A stretch of DNA of 19,487 nucleotides, from the NCBI GenBank assembly GCA_958354085.1, contig CATWUX010000032.1, forward strand, positions 1 to 19,487, given 5' to 3'. Below the pieces are notes generated by a model, which had not been told where the DNA came from, did not search any database, and was given only the letters and a program-made list of their open reading frames with translations. A program made the translations under genes and the position numbers. The stretch is from an uncultured Oscillospiraceae bacterium (GTDB taxonomy: Bacteria > Bacillota > Clostridia > Oscillospirales > Acutalibacteraceae). Of the stretch, positions 1 through 8,141 are shown piece by piece (the stretch's first letter is position 1; every line of letters starts with the position of its first letter).

Positions 1-1
1 G

Positions 2-421
2 GGTGTGTATGAGGAAGCCAAGTCTTTTATGGAATTTTGGAACCAGTGCCTCTCCTTGCACCTTCTAACTATGCCGGAGAAAGCCGTGCTCCGGCATTCC
101 CGCAGTGACTGCCACGCCTGGAGTGCTTTGCCCTTATATGAGTATGCTACCTGTTATCTGGGAGTGAGGCCGGAGAAATTTGGCCGTGCTGTTTCCATCC
201 GGCCCATAGCTGTATGGGTACCGGAATGTAGCGGCAGTGTGGTGACGCCTGCCGGGATAGTTCAGGTACATTTCTGGCAAGATCAGGAAGGCTGCCATGT
301 GGAAGCTGAAGCGCCTCGTGTGCCTGTGTTTGTTCAGCTGCCTGATGGAACCGGCATGGAGTTTCCTGACGGCGGCCATATCCGACTGTCAGGAAACGTA
401 GTAAAAACGGCTACCGCTTAA
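2..421 (+). CDS. GH78 alpha-L-rhamnosidase-like protein, C-terminal part (5' end outside window)
   Basis: This is the last ~139 codons of a gene that is open to the left edge of the window, so its start is not seen. The segment SDCHAWSALPLYEY followed by YLGVRP and a beta-rich tail is the usual end of GH78 alpha-L-rhamnosidases: the last helices of the (alpha/alpha)6 barrel and then the C-terminal beta-sandwich. Enzymes of this family hydrolyse terminal alpha-L-rhamnose from plant glycosides and polysaccharides. The catalytic residues lie upstream and cannot be checked, nor can a signal peptide. It is the first visible member of a same-strand row of carbohydrate genes, which supports a role in rhamnose-containing glycan breakdown. 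A related six-hairpin glycosidase family is the main alternative. The family call is fairly sure; the substrate is inference. Confidence 0.72.
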   Translation, partial: GVYEEAKSFMEFWNQCLSLHLLTMPEKAVLRHSRSDCHAWSALPLYEYATCYLGVRPEKFGRAVSIRPIAVWVPECSGSVVTPAGIVQVHFWQDQEGCHVEAEAPRVPVFVQLPDGTGMEFPDGGHIRLSGNVVKTATA

Positions 422-581
422 AGCGGTTCTCTCATTAAAAGGTTGAAAAGTTTTGCAAGGGAATCTTCCGCTCCGCAAGTTCAAGAAAGATAGAAGGCTG
501 ACGGTGAGAACACAGCGGGACGGAAAATCCGCTTTTAGGTGGAGAATAGTCTAAGCAAAGCCTACGAAAAGGGGAATGTAC
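422..581 (+). other. 160-bp structured gap inside the carbohydrate operon
   Basis: There is no gene and no convincing promoter here. The gap is clearly longer than the others in this operon. It contains a 5-bp stem (514-518 AGCGG with 529-533 CCGCT) followed by TTTT, which resembles a weak attenuator, and a ribosome binding site AAAAGGGG at 567-574 for the next gene. Immediately at its left edge, ACCGCTT and AAGCGGT form a short palindrome around the stop codon of the previous gene. Confidence 0.35.
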
Positions 582-2936
582 ATGAAAAATACCCATTTAA
601 TCATGGAAGACGCATGGCGGATAACAGAGCGGACATACAGTTTAGAGCAGGAAGCCAATGTGGCCTCTCTGTTTACCACAGGGAACGGGTATATCGGAGT
701 CAGGGGCAGTCTCGAGGAATATGGCAGCCTGCGGATCCAGGGGGCGTATATCCGGGGCATCATAGATGAGATCTATGAGCTGCCTCAGCCTTTCCTGGAC
801 AATCTCTATATGAAAAAATACTATTTTGATGAGGATAAACTGCGCCGCTTTGAAAAAGAAGAAAGCGTGGTGAATTTTGCGGACTTTCTGCTGCTCCGCT
901 TCACGGTCAACGGTGAGACCTTTTATCCCTGGGAAGGGGAGCTGCTTTCATGGGAACGAACTCTGGATATGGAAAGCGGACGTCTGGTGCGGAATGTCCG
1001 CTGGAAAAACAGTCGGGGAGAAATTACCCGCTTTCATTTTGAACGGTTTTCCAGCTTTGATGACGATCATCTGTATGCGTTGCGGGCTACGGTAACGCCG
1101 GAAAATTACAGCGGCACCGTGGAAGTGCTGTCCGGCGTGGATACGGTGACCAAAACTAACGGGCAGCTGGTCTGTCGTCCGGTGGGCGCCCATATATCCG
1201 GTGGAAGAGCGGTTTGGGAGAATCTGTCGGGCCCGGCTTATGGTTTTCGCATTGCCACAGGCACCCAGACCCGGCTTTTTCAGGAGGATCGAGAGCTGAT
1301 GCCGGAGTGGCGGCAGAGGACAGAGGACGGTCTGGCGGCGGTTTCCGCAGAGATTGAGGTGACACCCGAAAGCAGCTGGGCAGTGGAAAAGACTGTGTAT
1401 GTGATAACCCAGCGGGATACGGATATACCTCCTCTGGAGGCGGTGAGCCTGGGGCTGGATCGCTGGGCCATCGCAGGATACCCTGCGCTGTTGGAGCGGC
1501 ATCTGGCGGTTTATCGGGAGCTGTTTTCCCGCGTGGATATCCAGATTCAAGGGGATCCGGAGGCGGATCGGTCGGTGCGTTTCAGCAATTATCATACCTT
1601 GCTGACCTTGGCCCGTCATGACCATGTTCACAGCCTGTCAGCCAAGGGCTTGACAGGCGAGACCTATAATAATTTTGTATGGTGGGACTGCGAGGTCTAC
1701 CAGTCCCCCATATTTTTTCAAACGATGCCGGAATTGGCCAAAAACATCCTGCTGTATCGGTATGACAAGCTGGATCAGGCCAGAAGGAATGCCCGGGAGG
1801 AAGGACGGCCCGGGGCCAGGTTTCCTTTCACCTCATCCGTTACGGGGAAGGAAACCGTGTGGGCTTACGCCCGGCATCCGTTTCTGCAAATCCATATCAT
1901 GTCGGATATCGCCTGGGGAGTGTGTCACTATTTTCTGTGTACCGGCGACGAGGCGTTCATGGTGGATTATGGGCTGGAACTGCTTTTTGAAATTGCTCGG
2001 TATTGGGTCAGCCGTGTGGAACGGATAGGGGATCGGTATGAAATTCGCTGTGTGACCGGCACGGACGAGCATCATCCCTATGTGGACAATAATGCTTATA
2101 CCAATTACAGTGTATGTTATATTCTGAAGCAGGCCGCGGAGCTGTATCAGCGCTTTGCGAAAAAGCTGGACGTACTTCGGGAAAAAATCGGTCTGTCAGA
2201 GGAGGAGATCGCCGCTTTTCGGGATATTTCCGATGCGCTGTATCTTCCCATGGAGAAGGATACCGGCCTGATCCCCCAGTTTGATGGATATTTTCAATTG
2301 GATAGAGAATTGGAAATAGCCGGCGGTTCGGCGGCCAAATCCTTTCAAATGCGGCAGTCTGGCCTGTACAATAAAAGTCAGGTTATCAAGCAGCCGGATG
2401 TGTTGCTGCTGTTCTCCTATTGGAATCTTCGGTTTGATCCGGAGGTATACGCACGGAACTGGGATTATTATCAGGCGCGCTGCGAGTCGGCTTCTTCGTT
2501 GTCTTATCCGGTTCATGCCATATGCGCGGCGGACCTATCTCTGCCGGACAGTGCCTATGCCTATTTGATGAAAACCGCCCGTTTGGATTTTGATGACGAA
2601 CATGGCTGCGCATGGCAGGGGATTCATACGGCCTGTGCCGCCGGAGCCTGGCTGTCTGTGGTCCGCGGTGTTACAGGCGTAGTGTTTCACGAAAAGGGGC
2701 TGGAACTTCATCCCCATATGATACCGTGGTGGGAAAGTGTGAACAGCGCAGTGGTGTGGCATGGTCAGAGGGTACACTTCCATTTGACCAATCCGGTATT
2801 GCGTGTGATGGCCGACCCGGTCAATACCGCGGGAGTTCTTTTGTTTACGGCGACAGAAGAGCGGGTGTTGGAGCCCGGTGAGGTTTGGGAACTGTCCCTT
2901 TCACTGAAAAAACGGACTGCTTTTTCTTGGTGCTGA
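582..2936 (+). CDS. GH65 family inverting glycoside phosphorylase
   Basis: A 784-residue protein of the usual length for GH65 (maltose, trehalose, kojibiose, nigerose and glucosyl-rhamnose phosphorylases). These cytosolic enzymes split an alpha-glucoside with phosphate and release beta-D-glucose 1-phosphate. Family marks are the N-terminal beta-sandwich with GNGYIGVRG, the barrel segment NNFVWWDCEVYQSP, the ARRNAREEGRPGARFPF block with G-E nearby, and the acid loop TGTDEHHPYVDNNAYTN, in which Glu496 is the expected general acid. There is no signal peptide. I chose the ATG at 582 rather than 576 because AAAAGGGG then sits 7 nt upstream. The rhamnosidase just upstream makes a glucosyl-rhamnose-type substrate attractive, as for the known 3-O-alpha-glucosyl-L-rhamnose phosphorylase group, but specificity cannot be read from sequence alone. 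The following gene carries the beta-phosphoglucomutase that would use its product. Confidence 0.88.
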   Translation: MKNTHLIMEDAWRITERTYSLEQEANVASLFTTGNGYIGVRGSLEEYGSLRIQGAYIRGIIDEIYELPQPFLDNLYMKKYYFDEDKLRRFEKEESVVNFADFLLLRFTVNGETFYPWEGELLSWERTLDMESGRLVRNVRWKNSRGEITRFHFERFSSFDDDHLYALRATVTPENYSGTVEVLSGVDTVTKTNGQLVCRPVGAHISGGRAVWENLSGPAYGFRIATGTQTRLFQEDRELMPEWRQRTEDGLAAVSAEIEVTPESSWAVEKTVYVITQRDTDIPPLEAVSLGLDRWAIAGYPALLERHLAVYRELFSRVDIQIQGDPEADRSVRFSNYHTLLTLARHDHVHSLSAKGLTGETYNNFVWWDCEVYQSPIFFQTMPELAKNILLYRYDKLDQARRNAREEGRPGARFPFTSSVTGKETVWAYARHPFLQIHIMSDIAWGVCHYFLCTGDEAFMVDYGLELLFEIARYWVSRVERIGDRYEIRCVTGTDEHHPYVDNNAYTNYSVCYILKQAAELYQRFAKKLDVLREKIGLSEEEIAAFRDISDALYLPMEKDTGLIPQFDGYFQLDRELEIAGGSAAKSFQMRQSGLYNKSQVIKQPDVLLLFSYWNLRFDPEVYARNWDYYQARCESASSLSYPVHAICAADLSLPDSAYAYLMKTARLDFDDEHGCAWQGIHTACAAGAWLSVVRGVTGVVFHEKGLELHPHMIPWWESVNSAVVWHGQRVHFHLTNPVLRVMADPVNTAGVLLFTATEERVLEPGEVWELSLSLKKRTAFSWC

Positions 2937-2964
2937 TAACGGAATGGCGAGGGGATGGAAAAGT

Positions 2965-5295
2965 ATGGAGAAATTTAAAGGCGCTATTTTTGATTTGGAC
3001 GGTGTGCTGGTAGACACAGCCCGTTATCATTATATGGCATGGAGACAACTGGCGGAAAAGCTGGGGTTTACCTTCACTCAGGAGGACAATGAGCGGCTCA
3101 AGGGCGTCAGCCGTATGCGTTCTCTTGAAATCCTGCTGGAAATCGGCGGCATTGAAGCCAGTCAGGAGGAAAAGGAGCGCATGGCCTCCGAGAAAAACAC
3201 CGCCTATGTTAAGCTGCTGGAGGATCTGGACCGGTCCGCTTTATTGCCCGGCGCGGAAGAATACCTGCACCATCTTCATGCCGCCGGGGTTCGGGTTTCT
3301 TTGGGATCCGCCAGCAAGAATGCGCTTTTTATTCTAAAAAAGCTGGGAATTGTGGAACTGTTTGATGCCGTCATAGACGGCACCATGATTACACGGGCAA
3401 AGCCGGATCCGGAGATCTTCCAAACTGCGGCGGAAGCCCTGGGACTTTTACCGCGGGAGTGTGTGGTGTTTGAGGATGCGCAGGCAGGGATAGAGGCCGC
3501 CCGTTCTGCAGGGTGCCGTGCTGTCGCCATCGGCCGCCCGGATCGCTTGACCGGAGCGGATCACTATGCTTCCTGCTTGATGGATCTGTTGGAGACAGAG
3601 CTAGAAGAGGTCGCTTTGTGCACGGAGCCGGCTACCTATTGCAACCCCCTCAATCTGAGCTATGTTTATCAGGAAGGATATCATGGGCGAGAATTGGCAG
3701 ATCCTGCGGTTGTGGAATTTAAGGGCCTTTACTATCTGTTTGCATCCCACGGACATGGCTACTGGTGGTCAAATGATTTGGCGGATTGGCAGTTTATTTA
3801 TGTGGATTGGAGCAAATACGGAGAATTTTCAAAGTTTGCGCCCGCTGCCTGCGCAGTGGGCGATTACCTGTACATTACCCATTCCAATTATGGAGATATA
3901 TTGCGTTCCGCCGATCCCTTGTCCGGCCAATGGGAATTTGTCTCCCATCCCGAAGAATGGGTGGATCCGGCTATGATCCGGGATACAGATGGGAGGATAT
4001 ACTGCTATTACGGATGCAGCCCTACCTATCCTATTCAGGTGGTGGAGCTCGACCCGGATAAAGCGATGGCGAAAGTTCAGGGGCCAGTGGACTGCTTGCA
4101 GTCCTGTCGAGAAGAACGTGGATTTGAGGTGGCGGGAGACGACAATACCGCTTATGACCGAGATTGCTGGCTTGAAGGAGCGTGGATGACGGAATACCAC
4201 GGCCGGTATTATCTCCAATACGCCGCCCCGGGTACGGAATACCGCAGCTATGCGGATGGCTGCTTTGTGGGAGAGTCTCCATTGGGGCCCTTTGAATACT
4301 GTACAAACAGCCCAATCGCCTACAAGGCAACAGGCTTTTTGCCGGGAGCCGGTCATGGTTCCTTAATACAGGACTCTCGTGGGAACTGGTGGAAATTTGA
4401 TACAGCCGCTATTTGCCAAAATCATATTTTTGAGCGCCGCATTTTAATGGTTCCCGCGGGATTTGACCGACATGGACAGCTGGTGACGAACATGGTTCGC
4501 GCCGATTATCCGCTTTATAAGCCGATGAAGGTGGAAGAGCACTTCTTCCGCCCGGGACCGGGTTGGGAGCTGCTGTCACTGCATATGTCGCCGGAGGCAT
4601 CCTCTTTCTTGGAAGGACACGAGCCGGAACGGGCGTTTGACGAAAATATTCAGGATTGGTGGAGCGCCACAGATGGGGCTGTCGGGCAATGGATACAGGG
4701 CGATATGGGAGAAGTTTGTACGGTTTATGCCTTACAGATTAATTTTGCCGATCAAGATGTAACGGATGTCGCCGGACGGGACAATGAATTTCGACATCGC
4801 TATCTGCTGGAGCTGTCTCTGGACGGCCGAAACTGGCACCGGGCGGTGGATAGGCAGAACGCTTCAGGAAGACGCTTCGACGCTGTGGATACCACGCATG
4901 ACTATTTTGAATTAACGGATCCGGTAGCAGTCCGCTATGTTCGGCTGACCAACATGGGAGAGATCCCTGCCGGAGGAAAAGTTGCCGTCAGCGGTATACG
5001 GCTGTTTGGCCGGGGGCATGGGCGGGAACCTGCTTTTGCTCCGACATTTACCGTGTATCGTGACCCCGGGGATCGTCGGATAGCCCGTCTGAAGTGGGAG
5101 ACGGTACCGGAAGCAGAAGGGTATATCGTGCGCTTTGGCAATGCGTCGGATTCGCAGCATCTTCATGTACAGATAATAGGTGAAACAGATGCCGTAATAC
5201 ATTGTCTGAATGCCGGTACGGCCTATTACTTTTCGGTGGATGCCTATAACAGAAATGGCTATCGGCACAGTGAACAGATTATAGAAAGCCTGTAA
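2965..5295 (+). CDS. Fusion: beta-phosphoglucomutase + GH43-type glycosidase + F5/8C (discoidin) + FN3-like domain
   Basis: One open frame of 776 codons joins two enzymes. Residues ~1-215 are a beta-phosphoglucomutase of the HAD superfamily: FDLDGVLVDT with nucleophile Asp10 and acid/base Asp12, the LGSASKN motif, AKPDP with its lysine, and VVFEDAQAG. It should turn beta-glucose 1-phosphate into glucose 6-phosphate. After only a few linker residues, ~222-530 is a five-bladed propeller glycosidase of the GH43 type with the full acidic triad in context: Asp246 (ADP), Asp334 (VDP) and Glu404 (LEGAW). About 540-685 resembles an F5/8C/CBM32 sugar-binding module, and ~695-776 an FN3-like sandwich (SVDAYNRNG). 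No signal peptide is seen, so it is cytosolic. The start at 2965 is preferred over 2944 because GAGGGG lies 10 nt upstream. An in-frame TTG at 3616, 5 nt after AGAAGAGG, could start a separate GH43 product. The phosphoglucomutase call is very sure and GH43 is likely; the glycosidic substrate is unknown. Confidence 0.88.
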   Translation: MEKFKGAIFDLDGVLVDTARYHYMAWRQLAEKLGFTFTQEDNERLKGVSRMRSLEILLEIGGIEASQEEKERMASEKNTAYVKLLEDLDRSALLPGAEEYLHHLHAAGVRVSLGSASKNALFILKKLGIVELFDAVIDGTMITRAKPDPEIFQTAAEALGLLPRECVVFEDAQAGIEAARSAGCRAVAIGRPDRLTGADHYASCLMDLLETELEEVALCTEPATYCNPLNLSYVYQEGYHGRELADPAVVEFKGLYYLFASHGHGYWWSNDLADWQFIYVDWSKYGEFSKFAPAACAVGDYLYITHSNYGDILRSADPLSGQWEFVSHPEEWVDPAMIRDTDGRIYCYYGCSPTYPIQVVELDPDKAMAKVQGPVDCLQSCREERGFEVAGDDNTAYDRDCWLEGAWMTEYHGRYYLQYAAPGTEYRSYADGCFVGESPLGPFEYCTNSPIAYKATGFLPGAGHGSLIQDSRGNWWKFDTAAICQNHIFERRILMVPAGFDRHGQLVTNMVRADYPLYKPMKVEEHFFRPGPGWELLSLHMSPEASSFLEGHEPERAFDENIQDWWSATDGAVGQWIQGDMGEVCTVYALQINFADQDVTDVAGRDNEFRHRYLLELSLDGRNWHRAVDRQNASGRRFDAVDTTHDYFELTDPVAVRYVRLTNMGEIPAGGKVAVSGIRLFGRGHGREPAFAPTFTVYRDPGDRRIARLKWETVPEAEGYIVRFGNASDSQHLHVQIIGETDAVIHCLNAGTAYYFSVDAYNRNGYRHSEQIIESL

Positions 5296-5317
5296 ATCGG
5301 GCACAGGAGTGGTGAAA

Positions 5318-6418
5318 ATGAAAAATCAACAAATCCGGTTGCCGTTGTTGCTGGGGAGCGTTGTTGGTGTAATCCTATTTCTGCTTTGCGGCTGCGGCAG
5401 CATGGCTGGGAAAAATACGGATCATACACTGGTACAGGTAGCTGCCAAGGCTTCCACCTGCACCGAGGAGGGGAATATTGCTTACCAGCGTTGTACGGAT
5501 TGCGGCAAACTTTTTGATGAGCAGGGCAACGAACTGACGCCGGAGCAGACAGTTGTAGCAGTCCTTGAACACAGATATGAGCTGCAGCTGGCCGCTGCGC
5601 CAAAAAAAGTAGCATATGTAGAGGGGGAGACCTTCGATCAGGATGGCATGATCGTAAAGAAATGCTGCCGAAATTGCGGTTTTTCACAAGAAGTCCCGTA
5701 TACGGTGGAAACAAAAAATGAAGGTAAATTGACAGCGGATATTCAAAGTGTTACCATTGTTTGGGAAGGGATGTCCTTGGAGGTGCCGATTACAGTACAA
5801 CGCCAAGTTTGCCGTATTGCCTGTGTAGGTGATAGCCTGACGGCGGGACATTCCTGGCCCAATGAATCGTATCCGGTTTATTTGCAGACAATTCTGGGAG
5901 ATCGCTATGAGGTGGGAAATTTCGGCGTTAACGGTATATCGGCCACCGGTTATGGCGGCAGCTGGAACAATCCGAATGCCAAATACAGAGTGCAGGACGT
6001 TTACACACGTTCCCTTGCATTTAAACCGGATGTTGTTACGATCTTACTGGGAACGAATGACGCTACCGGCTGGAGTCAGGCGGCAGACTGCTTTGAAAGT
6101 GAGTATAAGGAGTTGATCCAATCGTACCGCGCAGCCTTGCCGAATGCACAGATTATCGTGCTGGTTTCTCCACCGGTCAAAAACGGCAACCCATTCTGGA
6201 TTCCAAACGACAAAATCCGGGACAAGGTCAATCCTATTCAGCGGCAGGTTGCGCAGGAGTTGGGGCTGACAATGTTGGACCTGCGGGAGCTTTTTGAAAA
6301 TTATACCGGAGGTTACAACCGCTTCCTGCGTGACGGAGATGGAGTGCATCTTTCCAATGAAGGGGCGCAGTTTGTTGCCGAGACGATGGCACAGGCGATA
6401 GAAGCCAGGATGGGATGA
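5318..6418 (+). CDS. SGNH/GDSL hydrolase lipoprotein with Cys-rich repeat and Ig-like domain
   Basis: A 366-residue exported protein. The N-terminus has a basic tip, a hydrophobic stretch and a lipobox ending LCGC, with Cys26 the likely lipidated residue, so it is anchored outside the membrane. Residues ~45-75 hold a CTEEGNIAYQRCTDCGKLF repeat of a type found in clostridial surface proteins; a second CRNC pair follows within a bacterial Ig-like (Big_3-type) stretch. The catalytic SGNH domain fills ~165-366: GDSLTAG with Ser173, GVNG, GTND with Asn247, and DGVH with Asp341 and His344. Such enzymes are esterases, often removing acetyl groups from glycans, so it may de-esterify the substrate before uptake; this is inference. 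The ATG at 5318 is chosen because AGGAG lies 8 nt upstream; GTG codons at 5309 and 5312 are too close to it. It is the only clearly exported product of the operon seen here. Confidence 0.87.
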   Translation: MKNQQIRLPLLLGSVVGVILFLLCGCGSMAGKNTDHTLVQVAAKASTCTEEGNIAYQRCTDCGKLFDEQGNELTPEQTVVAVLEHRYELQLAAAPKKVAYVEGETFDQDGMIVKKCCRNCGFSQEVPYTVETKNEGKLTADIQSVTIVWEGMSLEVPITVQRQVCRIACVGDSLTAGHSWPNESYPVYLQTILGDRYEVGNFGVNGISATGYGGSWNNPNAKYRVQDVYTRSLAFKPDVVTILLGTNDATGWSQAADCFESEYKELIQSYRAALPNAQIIVLVSPPVKNGNPFWIPNDKIRDKVNPIQRQVAQELGLTMLDLRELFENYTGGYNRFLRDGDGVHLSNEGAQFVAETMAQAIEARMG

Positions 6419-6448
6419 TCTCACTAAGCAAAAGGGAGGAAAACGAAT

Positions 6449-7810
6449 ATGCGCGTGATTACGACCGCTTGGCAGGAGGGCAAACTTCAAAGGCAGGAGG
6501 AGACGACTGCGATGGATTGCCGGGATTATATTGAGAATAACCTTGTGAATCTTTATCCGGAAATGCGGTATCAAACGCTGTTCGGCATAGGCGGCGCCAT
6601 AACGGAATCGGCGGGATATGTCTTTTCTCAATTGAAACCGGGCGAACAGGAAGAGCTGGTAAATGCTTGCTTTGGGCCTGATGGACTCGGATATACCATC
6701 GGCCGTGCTCCAGTGGACAGCTGCGATTTTGCTTTGGGAAATTACAGCGCAGTAACGGATGATACAGATAAGAGCTTATCCACATTTTCATTGGAGCGGG
6801 ATGAGCGGTATATTCTGCCGCTCATCAAAGCGGCACAGAACAAGCAGCCTTCGCTGCAAATGCTGCTGTCTCCGTGGAGCCCTCCGGCATTTATGAAAAC
6901 TAACGGAAAGAAAAATGACGGCGGCAGTCTGCGGCCGGAATACCGGGAAATGTGGGCACGGTATCTTTGCAGATATGTACAGGAGTATCTCAAACGGGAT
7001 ATACCGGTATTTGCTCTATCCGTGCAAAATGAGCCAAACGCTTGTCAGCGCTGGGATTCCTGTCTATATACTGCAAGTGAAGAACAGCTTTTTTTAAGGG
7101 ACTTTCTTTACCCGGCAATGGTAAGCAACGGATTGGAAGCGGTTCGCCGTATCATATGGGATCATAATAAGGAACGAATCTATGAGCGGGTACGGGATAT
7201 CTGTGCCGATCCGGAAGCAAATACAGCCGTGGACGGAGCGGGTTATCATTGGTATTCGGGCGATCATTTTGAGAGCCTTCATCTTGTAAAGGAAAAGTAT
7301 CCTGACAAAATGCTGATCTTTACCGAGGGCTGTATCGAATACAGCCTCAAGGAGGATAGCCGGAATAAGCTTCGCAACGCACAAAGATATGCGCATGAAA
7401 TGATAGGCAGCTTCAATGCCGGCTGTGAGGCGTTTCTCGACTGGAACATTTTATTGGATATTCACGGAGGGCCAAACCATGTGGGTAATTTTTGCGAAGC
7501 ACCCATTATGTATGCTCCGGAAAGCGGATTGCACTATAACCCCAGTTATTATTATATACGCCATTTCAGCCGTTATATCAGGCCGGGAGCCAGCCGGATT
7601 GCTTGGAGTTCTTATGACAGCCATATTGAAATGACGGCATTCTGTAATCCGGATGACTCGTTGGCGGCGGTGTTTTTCAACCCGTTAGAGCATGCCCGCA
7701 CTATAAATTTGCGGATCGGAGATGTTTGGGGTCGGTTCGTTATACCGGACAAATGTATTGCTACCGTCACTCTTGAACCGCATGAGTGGAAAAGTACATT
7801 GTCTCAATAA
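6449..7810 (+). CDS. GH30 family glycosidase (glucosylceramidase-like clan)
   Basis: A 453-residue retaining glycoside hydrolase of family GH30. It shows the N-terminal YQTLFGIGGAITESAGY block, LSPWSPPAFMKTNG, the acid/base Glu195 in SVQNEP, the nucleophile Glu293 in FTEGC, and DWNILLDIHGGPNHVGN, followed by the small C-terminal beta-sandwich (FNP, ATVTLEPHEW). GH30 members act as beta-glucosidases, beta-xylosidases, beta-fucosidases or beta-1,6-glucanases; this sequence resembles the glucosylceramidase-like subfamilies, but the exact sugar cannot be decided. There is no signal peptide, so it should act on imported oligosaccharides. GGGAGG 9 nt before the ATG fixes the start. It is the last gene of the operon, with a strong hairpin beginning at its stop codon. 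Base composition looks lower in GC than the genes downstream. Confidence 0.9.
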   Translation: MRVITTAWQEGKLQRQEETTAMDCRDYIENNLVNLYPEMRYQTLFGIGGAITESAGYVFSQLKPGEQEELVNACFGPDGLGYTIGRAPVDSCDFALGNYSAVTDDTDKSLSTFSLERDERYILPLIKAAQNKQPSLQMLLSPWSPPAFMKTNGKKNDGGSLRPEYREMWARYLCRYVQEYLKRDIPVFALSVQNEPNACQRWDSCLYTASEEQLFLRDFLYPAMVSNGLEAVRRIIWDHNKERIYERVRDICADPEANTAVDGAGYHWYSGDHFESLHLVKEKYPDKMLIFTEGCIEYSLKEDSRNKLRNAQRYAHEMIGSFNAGCEAFLDWNILLDIHGGPNHVGNFCEAPIMYAPESGLHYNPSYYYIRHFSRYIRPGASRIAWSSYDSHIEMTAFCNPDDSLAAVFFNPLEHARTINLRIGDVWGRFVIPDKCIATVTLEPHEWKSTLSQ

Positions 7811-7853
7811 AGGATCGCCTGATTTGCAGCAAACAGCAAATCAGGCGATCCTT
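7810..7853 (+). terminator. Perfect 18-bp hairpin ending the carbohydrate operon
   Basis: The arm 7810-7827 is fully complementary to 7836-7853 with an 8-nt loop. It begins at the stop codon of the GH30 gene. No long T run follows it, so it may end transcription inefficiently or mainly protect the mRNA 3' end. Confidence 0.75.
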
Positions 7854-7924
7854 GTAACGAAAAACCACTGCTAAAACTTACAAAAATAACGAAAGCAGGA
7901 CATTCAGATGAGTCTGCATGATTG

Positions 7925-7949
7925 ACGGCGTGCAAAATGCGCCGTTTTT
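7925..7949 (+). terminator. Second terminator-like stem-loop downstream of the GH30 gene
   Basis: ACGGCG (7925-7930) pairs with CGCCGT (7940-7945) across a 9-nt loop and runs into TTTTT. With the long hairpin at 7810-7853 it would make a tandem terminator. No gene is convincingly seen between the two. Confidence 0.5.
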
Positions 7950-8141
7950 ACGCGGATGGCTGGTGAAACGGGCGGGAATATCCAAAAAAACATCGAAAAA
8001 ATGCGGAAATAACACCGATATTTCTTCCGAATACAAGGAGTTTCCCGAAAAATATAAGGCGTATTTACTAAAAAAATCGAATTTTCTGTTGCCTGCCGAT
8101 TTCACTGTAAGCATTTAGCTTGATAAAGTGTAAAAAACCTC
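7950..8141 (+). other. AT-rich upstream region of the liv operon; no gene supported
   Basis: Short open frames on both strands cover this stretch, but they have no clear ribosome binding site and no recognisable protein, and their Lys- and Phe-rich content follows the A/T runs. A segment at 8080-8094 starts AATTTTCTG, matching the first half of the known CodY box (10 of 15 positions by eye), about 50 bp before the -35 element. This is only weak support for control by CodY. Confidence 0.3.

Noticed and set aside
948..1631. A 227-codon open frame on the - strand inside the GH65 gene
   Set aside because: It overlaps a long conserved enzyme gene and shows no domain, start signal or operon context.
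7878..8118. Short open frames on both strands between the GH30 gene and livK
   Set aside because: They have no convincing ribosome binding site, Lys- or Phe-rich products arising from A/T runs, and lie next to terminators and a promoter. A real small protein cannot be excluded but is not supported.
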